A stretch of DNA of 64,000 bases from Clostridia bacterium (GTDB lineage: Bacteria; Bacillota; Clostridia; Christensenellales; Aristaeellaceae), in NCBI GenBank assembly GCA_017433405.1, contig JAFRHH010000022.1:1-64000 (forward strand), in the 5' to 3' direction. The first letter of the stretch is position 1. Every line of letters begins with the position of its first letter. The position numbers and the translations under genes were made by a program. Positions 8,747-15,975 of the stretch are shown piece after piece. The notes under the pieces were generated by a model. It was not told the DNA's origin. It searched no databases and saw nothing but the letters and a program-made list of their open reading frames with translations.

Positions 8747-9646
8747 TTATTTGCTGATTTCATAGCCGAGATTTTTCAGATCCAGCGGGTTATTCCGCCA
8801 GTCATCCCGGATTTTCACCCACAGCTTCAAATTGACGTGAGTCCCCATCAGTTTCTCAATATCATGACGGGCTTCGGTTCCGATGGTCTGAAGCATGGCT
8901 CCCCCTTTTCCGATCACAATCCGCTTATGGGATTCTTTTTCGCAGTAGACGTTCGCGTTGATTTCCGTCAGCCGGTCGCTCATTGATTCAATTCGGATAA
9001 TCTCGACACCGATTCCGTGCGGAACCTCATCGCGAAGATGCCTGAGGGCCTTTTCCCGAATAATCTCAGCGCAGAGAATCCGCTCCGGCTGATCCGTGAT
9101 CATGTCTTCCGGAAAATACCTGGGACCTTTGGGGAGCCTTCGCAACAGAACGGATTCAAGCTCCGCCATCCCATCCCCGGTCTTCGCGCTGACCGGAATG
9201 ATTTCCGTAAAGTCCATCCTGGAGAACTTCGCGGTCGCGGATAAAATCTGATCAGCCTTTACCAGATCGATCTTGTTCAGCGCCAGGATACGGGGGATGG
9301 CATGATAGGCCTGTAACCCCTCCGCGATCGTCAGATCCTCATTTCGAACGGACGATACATCAACCGCCATCAGCACGGAGTCCATCCCCTCCATTGCGGC
9401 TTTCACGGACTGCATCATATATTCTCCCAGCCGGTTCTGAGGCTGATGAATCCCCGGCGTATCCAGAAATACCGCCTGACGGTTTTCTTTCGTCAGCACG
9501 CCCATCAGACGGCTTCTGGTGGTCTGCGGACGACTTGAAACGATGGAGATTTTTTCTCCGATCATGGCATTCATCAGGGACGACTTTCCGACATTCGGCC
9601 TGCCGATCAGCGTAATAAATCCGGAGAAGAACTGGTTTTCTGTCAT
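8747..9646 (-). CDS. era: GTPase Era
   Basis: A 299-residue essential GTPase of 30S ribosome assembly that binds the 3' end of 16S rRNA. The G domain shows G1 GRPNVGKSS, G2 region SRPQTTRSR, G3 DTPGIH and G4 NKID. The C-terminal KH domain has the GKGGAMLQTIG loop, preceded by CEKESHKRIVI. It is the last gene of the phoH-pgpH-ybeY/cdd-era series. The start overlaps the stop of ybeY-cdd by 4 bases. Its Shine-Dalgarno GAGGAGG belongs to repeat copy D. Confidence 0.97.
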   Translation of the reverse strand: MTENQFFSGFITLIGRPNVGKSSLMNAMIGEKISIVSSRPQTTRSRLMGVLTKENRQAVFLDTPGIHQPQNRLGEYMMQSVKAAMEGMDSVLMAVDVSSVRNEDLTIAEGLQAYHAIPRILALNKIDLVKADQILSATAKFSRMDFTEIIPVSAKTGDGMAELESVLLRRLPKGPRYFPEDMITDQPERILCAEIIREKALRHLRDEVPHGIGVEIIRIESMSDRLTEINANVYCEKESHKRIVIGKGGAMLQTIGTEARHDIEKLMGTHVNLKLWVKIRDDWRNNPLDLKNLGYEISK

Positions 9647-10653
9647 TTTCCCTGATCCTCCTCTGTGAACGGCAGTTCACTTCTGCCATTCTGTCCCGAT
9701 GGTGATTCTGCAACCGCTCCGCTGACGCAATCGCGGACATGATCTGTCTCCGCTGCAAGTTCTTCCGGTCCAAAGCTGTGGGGCAACAGCGCTTTCAGGG
9801 AACTGACCTCCGTCCTGTATCCCCTGGCCGCGATCAGAATCTTCAGATCATCCGAAAATTCGTTCAGCACCTGACGGCAGACCCCGCAGGGCCAGGAAGG
9901 CTTTTCCCCCACGATGGCAATCGCACGAAAATGGGTCACGCCTTCGCTGACCGCCTTAAAAACAGCGGTCCGTTCGGCGCAGATTCCCGCGCTAAAGGCG
10001 GCGTTTTCAATATTGCAGCCTGTAAATATGCGGCCGTCCGCGGCGCGGATGGCCGCTCCAACGGGATAGTGAGAATAGGGTGAGTAGCTCTTTTTCATCG
10101 CCCCGAAGGCAAATTCAATCAGTTCCTCGTCTTCAGGTGAAAGCCGGTCCGCCTCGTTTTTTTCCCGGGACAGCGAAACCGCGGAAAGAATCTTTTCTTC
10201 CATTTGCCGCATCTTTTTCTGATCCTCCGGTTCCATATGGTCGTATCCCATGAGATGGCAGATGCCATGCACCAGCAGATAGGCCGCTTCCCGCCGCCGG
10301 TCGTGTCCATATTCCTCGGCCTGTCTGATGATATGCGGCACGGAAAGAACGACATCTCCGAGAAAACACATGCCGGTTGCGTCGTCATACTCGGCACGAA
10401 GCCTGCCTTCCTCCTGCCCTGCGGTTTTCCCGGGAGAAAAAGTGACCGCCGGAAAGGAAAGGACGTCCGTTGAACGGGCCGTAGACCTGTGGACCGTATT
10501 GATTTCCCGGATCTTCTCATCATCGCATAAAACAACGCAGATCTCACAGGGCAGGCGGATCCCTTCGATCCGCGGACACTGATCCGCCGCTTCCTGCATG
10601 GAACGGAGGATCACAGGCGAAACCGGCACCTCAGTCACCCAGTCTATTTTCAT
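9643..10653 (-). CDS. Fused rRNA maturation endonuclease YbeY and cytidine deaminase
   Basis: One 336-residue frame joins two proteins that are normally separate neighbours. Residues 1 to about 165 are YbeY, with the zinc motif HGICHLMGYDH and the upstream FLGDVVLS. Residues from about 180 are cytidine deaminase, with YSHYPVGAAI, the zinc/proton-shuttle motif GICAERTA and PCGVCRQVLNEF. YbeY trims the 16S rRNA 3' end; Cdd converts cytidine to uridine. The joint (around EADRLSPEDEELIEFAFGAMK) has no stop or frameshift. The ATG at 10653 has GGGAGGGAAAAGC upstream. The last ~35 residues (from about AAETDHVRD) are encoded by repeat copy D and lie beyond the normal Cdd end. Confidence 0.88.
   Translation of the reverse strand: MKIDWVTEVPVSPVILRSMQEAADQCPRIEGIRLPCEICVVLCDDEKIREINTVHRSTARSTDVLSFPAVTFSPGKTAGQEEGRLRAEYDDATGMCFLGDVVLSVPHIIRQAEEYGHDRRREAAYLLVHGICHLMGYDHMEPEDQKKMRQMEEKILSAVSLSREKNEADRLSPEDEELIEFAFGAMKKSYSPYSHYPVGAAIRAADGRIFTGCNIENAAFSAGICAERTAVFKAVSEGVTHFRAIAIVGEKPSWPCGVCRQVLNEFSDDLKILIAARGYRTEVSSLKALLPHSFGPEELAAETDHVRDCVSGAVAESPSGQNGRSELPFTEEDQGK
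9658..9748 (-). repeat. Dispersed ~90-bp repeat, copy D
   Basis: On the minus strand GACAGATCATGTCCGCG to GTGAAC-TGCC-GTTCAC-AGAGGAG. It lies entirely inside the 3' end of ybeY-cdd, and its terminal GAGGAGG is the era ribosome binding site. Confidence 0.9.
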
Positions 10654-10733
10654 GCTTTTCCCTCCCTGCGGCCTCGTCATCCCGCCAGGAACCCGGGCGT
10701 GTCCCCGCGTTCCTCCGCGTCTTCCTGATTTCT

Positions 10734-12914
10734 TTATTTCTTTCCGGTCGCCGTCTGCGACGGCGCCGGCGATGCGGCCGGAACCGATCCGGTCGCCGCG
10801 ATCCTGGTTCGATCTACGGTAGGATATTCGATCCTTTCGTGATATACGCCTTTCAGGATGCCGGAGAAAGCGTCGCAGATTTCGTCAATATCTCTGAGGG
10901 AAAGCGGACAGTCGCTCAGCTGACCGTCTTCCAGCTTCCCGCGCACCAGCCGTTCAATGAACTGATTAATCGCCTTGGGGGTAGGATCCTTCATGGTCCG
11001 GACCGCTGCCTCAATCGTATCGGCCAGCATCACAATGGCTGCTTCCTTCGTCTGCGGCTTCGGACCGGAATACCGGAAATCATTGATGTCAACCGGTTTT
11101 CCGTCAGACATCTGCAGCGCCTTATGATAAAAGTACATCACCGGGGTAACGCCATGATGCTGCACAATGATACTGATGACCTCAGGCGGAAAATGCTCCT
11201 TCTGGGCGATCAGCATGCCGTCCCGTGTGTGACTGATCAGAATCGCGGCGGAAATATAGGGGTCAGTCTTCTCATGCGGATTCTCCCCCATCTGGTTCTC
11301 CTTGAAATAAGAAGGCCGCTGAAGCTTGCCGATGTCATGATAATAGGCCCCGGCCCGGGCCAGATACGGATTGGCGTGTATTCTTTGGGCGGCCGCTTCC
11401 GCCAGATTGGCAACGATAATGGAATGATGATAGGTTCCTGGCGCCTCGATCATCAGCCGGCGCATCAGGGGCTGATTGGGGTTCGTCATTTCCAGAAGTC
11501 TGCTGGGGGTTGCCAGATGAAAGGTCGCTTCAAAAACAGGCTGCAGCGCGATGGCCAGAACCCCGCTCAAAAGCCCCCCCAGCGCGGTCCAGGCCAGCAT
11601 CTGCGAAAAGTTCTTGGACTCATCCGAAATCAGAAGGCTGAAAATAAACAGAACCATCATACCACTGATCGCCGAAATAACCCCGGACAACAGGACGCGT
11701 ATGCGCTGGGGATGTCCGCGCAGGAACTGAATGGCAGCGATACCGCTGACAGAGGCGCTGCAGAAAATGATCACCGCATCCTGGAAGGATGTCACAGAAT
11801 TGCCTGTCAGCATTCCCGCATACAGAAGGCCAAGGGGTAGAACCAGGCTGATTCCGGCAACGTGCCCAAGCAGAACCGCCGCAAGAATCGGGCCTAAGGC
11901 CACCGGAATTAAGTATACGTTGGGAATCAGATGAACCAGGGTGACAAGCGCGATACAGATGCACAGGATAAGCAGAAGCACGGTCATCTTTCGGGGGTCC
12001 TGCATCAGGCTGTCCGAAAGCAACAGCAGCGTAAAGACCAGACAGATCAGCGCAACCGTCATCAGCAGGCCGGCCCCGATGTAAATGGAGTAATGATAGG
12101 TCGCTTCCTGCAGCAGCCCCAGGGTTCGAAGCATTTCCAGCTGGCTGCGGGTAATCCGGTCTCCTTCCCGGACAATATTCTGTCCCTGAAGATAAACGAC
12201 GGGCTCGACGGCATCCATCGCCTTCTGCCGGGCTTCACTGGTCGCTTCCTGATCGATAATCATATTTGGCTGGATACAGGAACGAAGCAGTGTAGGAAGG
12301 ATATTCTGGGTCAGACTGATATCAACCCTGTAGCCCACAATCTGAAGAATCGTCTGAATGGACTGGGAAACCTGCCCTTCCCGGATGGTGGTATTCAGCG
12401 AGTTGCTGACGGCGGTCGTAACCGTAATGACCATGTCCTCAAAAGCGTCCGTTTTTGTCCTGAGCAGCGTCACAACCTGATTCCGGGTCAGGTTTAAATC
12501 CCTGGAAAGCGACTGGGCGTATTCGATTTCTTCGTCCGTAAAGGAGCTGTCTGATCGGCCTTCCTGATCCATCAGCGTTGCGCCGTACTGCTGGATGGTG
12601 CGCAGCTGGCTGAAATAGGAAGCAATGGAAGAAAGGACATTCTCCTTGACGCCCTCCTGAAAACGATAGGTGGCCTCCACAGCGGCCGCGACGGTATTCT
12701 TTTTTTCCTCCGTCGCGACCGTATCGATCACATCCTTGGTCGCGTTAATCGTCTCATGAGCGATGGATCCCACCCGGAGATCATATTTTTTTGGCGTGCA
12801 CACCGCAAAGAAGCAGACGCATATGATGATTCCGGCTGCAATAATCGTCAGCAGGACGCGAAAGGAAGGTGAGTGAAACCAGCTCCTCAGGGAATGATTT
12901 TGCTTTCCTTTCAT
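10734..12914 (-). CDS. pgpH: 7TM-HD cyclic-di-AMP phosphodiesterase, PgpH type
   Basis: A 726-residue membrane protein with the PgpH order: N-terminal TM helix (about 20-40), long extracellular 7TMR-HDED domain (about 45-270), seven hydrophobic segments (about 280-470) and a cytoplasmic HD domain. HD motifs are YHHSIIVANLAEAA, AGAYYHDIGKLQRP and later IVQHHGVT, giving the His/Asp metal ligands. The family hydrolyses c-di-AMP to pApA. It lies between phoH and ybeY, the usual Firmicutes position. The tail after about 700 is Ala/Ser/Pro-rich. The Shine-Dalgarno GAGGAGG, 9 bases before ATG 12914, is from repeat copy E1. Confidence 0.93.
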   Translation of the reverse strand: MKGKQNHSLRSWFHSPSFRVLLTIIAAGIIICVCFFAVCTPKKYDLRVGSIAHETINATKDVIDTVATEEKKNTVAAAVEATYRFQEGVKENVLSSIASYFSQLRTIQQYGATLMDQEGRSDSSFTDEEIEYAQSLSRDLNLTRNQVVTLLRTKTDAFEDMVITVTTAVSNSLNTTIREGQVSQSIQTILQIVGYRVDISLTQNILPTLLRSCIQPNMIIDQEATSEARQKAMDAVEPVVYLQGQNIVREGDRITRSQLEMLRTLGLLQEATYHYSIYIGAGLLMTVALICLVFTLLLLSDSLMQDPRKMTVLLLILCICIALVTLVHLIPNVYLIPVALGPILAAVLLGHVAGISLVLPLGLLYAGMLTGNSVTSFQDAVIIFCSASVSGIAAIQFLRGHPQRIRVLLSGVISAISGMMVLFIFSLLISDESKNFSQMLAWTALGGLLSGVLAIALQPVFEATFHLATPSRLLEMTNPNQPLMRRLMIEAPGTYHHSIIVANLAEAAAQRIHANPYLARAGAYYHDIGKLQRPSYFKENQMGENPHEKTDPYISAAILISHTRDGMLIAQKEHFPPEVISIIVQHHGVTPVMYFYHKALQMSDGKPVDINDFRYSGPKPQTKEAAIVMLADTIEAAVRTMKDPTPKAINQFIERLVRGKLEDGQLSDCPLSLRDIDEICDAFSGILKGVYHERIEYPTVDRTRIAATGSVPAASPAPSQTATGKK

Positions 12915-12924
12915 GCTTTATTTC

Positions 12925-13015
12925 CTCCTCTGTGAACGACAGTTCACGTCTGCCATGCTGTTCGGATGACAATTTTGCAGCCGCTTCGATGACGCGTTCG
13001 CGGACAAAATCTGTC
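12925..13015 (-). repeat. Dispersed ~90-bp repeat, copy E1
   Basis: On the minus strand GACAGATTTTGTCCGCG through ACAAAATTGTCATCCG-like sequence to GTGAAC-TGTC-GTTCAC-AGAGGAG. It directly follows copy E2 head-to-tail and supplies the pgpH ribosome binding site. Confidence 0.9.
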
Positions 13016-13096
13016 TCCTCCGCGAGCGTCAGTTCACGTCTGCCATGCTTTCCGGATGATGATTTTGTAATCGCCTGTTCGCGGACTGAATCTGTC
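13015..13096 (-). repeat. Dispersed ~90-bp repeat, copy E2 (tandem with E1)
   Basis: A somewhat shorter and more divergent copy (GACAGATTCAGTCCGCG to AGTTCACGT...). It overlaps the 3' end of phoH and encodes its last residues and stop. With E1 it forms the only directly adjacent pair in the window. Confidence 0.85.
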
Positions 13097-14072
13097 CCGC
13101 TGTTTCCTCCGCTTTTCGGGCGGATGCTTCATAGGCTTCCACGATGCGCTGAACCAGTTCGTGGCGGACAATATCCTTGCCTGTCAGTTCAGCCACGCTG
13201 ATATCAGGCACCTCCCGCAACAGATGAATCGCTTCGGACAGGCCTGATGTTTTGCCCTGTGGAAGATCGGTCTGGGTGATATCCCCTGTCACAACGACTT
13301 TGGAATGAAAACCGATTCTGGTCAGGAACATCTTCATCTGCTCAGACGTGGTGTTCTGAGCTTCATCCATGATGATAAACGCGTCGGAAAGGGTTCTTCC
13401 CCGCATGTACGCAAGCGGCGCGACCTCGATGGCTCCCTTCTCCGTCAGCCGCTGAAAAGCATCTGGCCCCATGAAATCATATAGGGCGTCGTAAAGCGGT
13501 CGGAGATAGGGATCAACCTTCTGAGCGAGATCCCCCGGAAGAAAGCCGAGCTTTTCTCCGGCTTCCACGGCCGGCCTGGTCAGAATGATTCGCTGGATTT
13601 CCCTGTTTTTCAAGGCGGAGGCCGCCATCGCCATGGCCAGATAGGTCTTCCCCGTTCCCGCGGGCCCCACGGCGAAAGTCAGCGTATGGTTCCTGATGGC
13701 ATCCACATAGAGCTGCTGTCCCAGCGTCTTGCAGGTAATCTGTTTCCCGCGGTGGGTCACCGCAACAACCTTTTTAATCTGATCCAGAATATACTCGGTT
13801 TTATGCTCCTGAACCATGGAAATAATATATCGAATACGAACCCTGTCAATCGTTTCTCCCCGATCGATCAGCTTAAGCAGCACCTGAATGGTTTCAAAAG
13901 CCACCGAAATGCGGTCCGGATCTCCGCTGATCATCATATGATGCTCCCGCAGCGAGATATGCACATGACATTCCTGCTCAATCAGCGAGACATTCTGATC
14001 GTTCAGTCCAAAAAGCGAAACGACAGCGTCCATGGAATCTGTGGTCAGTTCAAATTCATGGATTTCGGTCAA
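13029..14072 (-). CDS. phoH: PhoH-family ATPase
   Basis: A 347-residue cytoplasmic P-loop protein found next to ybeY in most Firmicutes and linked to RNA metabolism. The N-terminal KH-like part (to about 100) is followed by Walker A GPAGTGKTYLAMA, the RPAVEAGEKLGFLPG motif, Walker B IIMDEAQNTT and VVTGDITQTDLP. The frame is open to a TTG at 14141, but the TTG at 14072 has a clear AAGAGGAG seven bases upstream and gives the usual N-terminus. The last 20 residues (from about QIQSANRR) come from repeat copy E2, so the natural C-terminus is slightly extended. Confidence 0.92.
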   Translation of the reverse strand: MTEIHEFELTTDSMDAVVSLFGLNDQNVSLIEQECHVHISLREHHMMISGDPDRISVAFETIQVLLKLIDRGETIDRVRIRYIISMVQEHKTEYILDQIKKVVAVTHRGKQITCKTLGQQLYVDAIRNHTLTFAVGPAGTGKTYLAMAMAASALKNREIQRIILTRPAVEAGEKLGFLPGDLAQKVDPYLRPLYDALYDFMGPDAFQRLTEKGAIEVAPLAYMRGRTLSDAFIIMDEAQNTTSEQMKMFLTRIGFHSKVVVTGDITQTDLPQGKTSGLSEAIHLLREVPDISVAELTGKDIVRHELVQRIVEAYEASARKAEETAGQIQSANRRLQNHHPESMADVN

Positions 14073-14239
14073 GGGTTCACTCCTCTTTTCTACTCCATCT
14101 TCTGTTATACGATACTTTTTTTTCCGCAGTTTGTCAAACAAAAAGCCAATTTCTCCTCATTCCCTCCAACACTGGGGAGGAAAAAACCGCTGCTCCGACG
14201 AAAATAACATGAGAATGACCATACAGGAGCCTTTGCCAT

Positions 14240-15094
14240 ATGAAAGATAATCACAGCTTCAGGGAATATCTGCAGCAGGAGCTTAACCGCTGTTCAGGCG
14301 TTATCTATCCGGTTTATGCCCTCGCGATCGAGCGCCTGTTGATCAGAAAGCTTTCTTACAGAAGGATACATCCCAATCCCGATGATGAATTCTGCATGAA
14401 GGAAATCGGACCCAATGAAGAAATCATCTCCAGATACAGGGAGGTCATTAAAAAAGCGCGTCGGGATGATCTCCCCAAGTGCTTTGACGAGCCGCTGATC
14501 ATCGAAAAGGCCAAACCGGACGGGTATATGATCCTGAACGGGCATCATCGCTGGGCGGCCGCGATCATGATGGATGAACGGAGAATCCCCGTGGAGATCG
14601 TCAATCTGACCCGGGGAATCGATATCCAAAAAATCCTTCAGCGCACACGGAACAGCAAGCGGGTTTCCATGGATTTTGACGAGGTCATCCTGAAAGACCC
14701 GGACTGCAGAGCCCCTCTGAAGAAGGAGAACCTGAGGACCGGCGTTCCGGCGCTGTTTCATTTCCTGAAAAGCCATGATTATGATATCTGGCTCTATACC
14801 GCGCGCTATTATTCCATGAAGGACATCAGGCGCTTTTTCCGGCGGCTTTCTGTCCGGGTGGACGGCATTGTGACCGGAATGGTTTCCCATCGCCCCGGGA
14901 TTGGTGCCGTCCGATCCGCGCTGGATTCTGAAGCTGTCACCGTCTATCCCCGGAGCGTCCATATCGACAGCAGATCCGTTCTCTGCATTGACCGCAGCCA
15001 GAAAAAATTTATGGAACATGATTTGAGCGGCGCCGCCGAAACATGGTCAAAGGAAATCATGGACTATATAAAAGTCTATGAGCAGAATGCCTGA
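14240..15094 (+). CDS. ParB-like nuclease-fold domain fused to HAD-like phosphatase domain
   Basis: A 284-residue protein I cannot name. Residues about 35-130 look like a ParB/Srx-type domain: a PLIIEKAKPDGYMILNGHHR stretch ends in the GHHRWAAA motif (about 95-102). Residues about 143-280 look like a HAD hydrolase: motif I SMDFDEVI (DxDxV), a downstream IWLYTARYYS (motif II Thr) and HIDSRSVLCID late in the domain. HAD enzymes remove phosphate from small molecules or nucleic-acid ends; coupling to a ParB-like fold suggests a nucleotide or DNA/RNA-end substrate, which is inference only. ATG 14240 is preceded by AGGAG at spacing 10. The next gene is a stand-alone relative of its HAD half. Confidence 0.6.
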   Translation: MKDNHSFREYLQQELNRCSGVIYPVYALAIERLLIRKLSYRRIHPNPDDEFCMKEIGPNEEIISRYREVIKKARRDDLPKCFDEPLIIEKAKPDGYMILNGHHRWAAAIMMDERRIPVEIVNLTRGIDIQKILQRTRNSKRVSMDFDEVILKDPDCRAPLKKENLRTGVPALFHFLKSHDYDIWLYTARYYSMKDIRRFFRRLSVRVDGIVTGMVSHRPGIGAVRSALDSEAVTVYPRSVHIDSRSVLCIDRSQKKFMEHDLSGAAETWSKEIMDYIKVYEQNA

Positions 15095-15110
15095 TCGAAG
15101 GAGACGAACG

Positions 15111-15590
15111 ATGGAAAAGATGAGGGTATCCTTCGACCTTGATGAGGTATTGTTCGTTTCCCCCGCGACCCACAAAACCGAGCCGGCGCTTCATTTCCCC
15201 CTGAATAAATTCTATCCCGAGCGCCTGCGGCTGGGAACCGTAAGCCTTATTCATCAGCTGCAGAAGATGGGCTACGAGGTCTGGGTCTATACCTCCTCCT
15301 TTCGGTCAGAAAGATATATACGCTGCCTTTTTCGCCATTACGGCATCCGGTTTGACGGCATCGTAAACGGCAACCGCCATCTTCGTGAGGTGCAGCGGAA
15401 CAATAAGGTGATTCTGCCGCAAAAGCTCCCAAACCGATACCGGATTTCGCTGCATATCGACGATGAGTCCGTGATCTGTTCGCTTGGAAGTCAGTACGGC
15501 TTCCGGGCTTATCAGCTCGATGCCCAGGATGATGACTGGGAAAGAAAAATTATTGAACGCGCAAACGAAATACGTCATCTGAAGGAATGA
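15111..15590 (+). CDS. HAD-like small hydrolase
   Basis: A 159-residue protein resembling the C-terminal half of its upstream neighbour. It has motif I SFDLDEVLFV (about residues 6-15), motif II VWVYTSSFRSE and a third acidic motif SLHIDDESVI. There is no ParB-like part. The ATG at 15111 is chosen over the earlier ATG at 15078 because GAAGGAG lies just upstream and the domain starts immediately. It begins 16 bases after the previous stop, so the two genes form a likely duplication-derived operon. Substrate unknown; a nucleotidase or polynucleotide 3'-phosphatase is conceivable. The gene ends before the T-box leader. Confidence 0.6.
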   Translation: MEKMRVSFDLDEVLFVSPATHKTEPALHFPLNKFYPERLRLGTVSLIHQLQKMGYEVWVYTSSFRSERYIRCLFRHYGIRFDGIVNGNRHLREVQRNNKVILPQKLPNRYRISLHIDDESVICSLGSQYGFRAYQLDAQDDDWERKIIERANEIRHLKE

Positions 15591-15655
15591 TCCGGATGAG
15601 GCAAAATGAACGCTGAAAAAAACAGGATGAATACAGTTTTGTGCGGAACGGAAAA

Positions 15656-15684
15656 TTGACACCGCCCGTGAAATGTGATAAACT
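15656..15684 (+). promoter_or_regulatory. Promoter of the T-box-controlled operon
   Basis: TTGACA (15656-15661), spacer 17, TAAACT (15679-15684). The T-box leader begins just downstream. Confidence 0.65.
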
Positions 15685-15691
15685 CACGCGT

Positions 15692-15961
15692 AATTTCATA
15701 GGGAAAGGCAATGATGGAAAGAATCCTTGCGGGAGTGTTCCAGAGAGCCGCCGGATGCTGTGAGGCGGTACCGAACGGAAGGAGTGCTGGTTCCGGAGCC
15801 GGCTTTGTGAACGCCTCCCTTTCGGTCAGTAGCGAAGCCCGGTAGGCCCCGTCATCGGCTTTGAACGTTATTGTTCTTAAGCGATTCCAGTTTTTTGGAA
15901 TAAAATGGGTGGTACCGCGGAGTGAATTCGTCCCTGAAGATTTTATCTTCAGGGATTTTTT
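15692..15961 (+). promoter_or_regulatory. T-box riboswitch leader, probable Leu (CTG) specifier
   Basis: The conserved T-box TGGGTGGTACCGCG is at 15906-15919; the variable base in TGGT is T, matching a tRNA with discriminator A. Stem I features include the AGAGAG bulge before the CCGCC/GGCGG distal stem. In my fold, the stems GGAA/TTCC and TCCTT/AAGGA enclose the 3' loop GTGCTGG (15784-15790). A CTG at 15787-15789 followed by a purine is then the best specifier codon (leucine). Binding of uncharged tRNA would stabilise the antiterminator and let transcription enter the downstream LeuA-like gene. The codon call is inference. Confidence 0.85.
15931..15961 (+). terminator. T-box intrinsic terminator
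   Basis: TCCCTGAAGAT / ATCTTCAGGGA, a perfect 11-bp stem with a TTT loop, followed by six T. It is alternative to the antiterminator formed with the T-box sequence. Confidence 0.9.
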
Positions 15962-15975
15962 AGGAGGAAGGACAG

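Noticed and set aside
12781..12972. A 63-codon minus-strand frame across repeat copy E1 and the start of pgpH
   Set aside because: It reads repeat sequence and then an alternative frame of pgpH, with no ribosome binding site and no independent coding signal.
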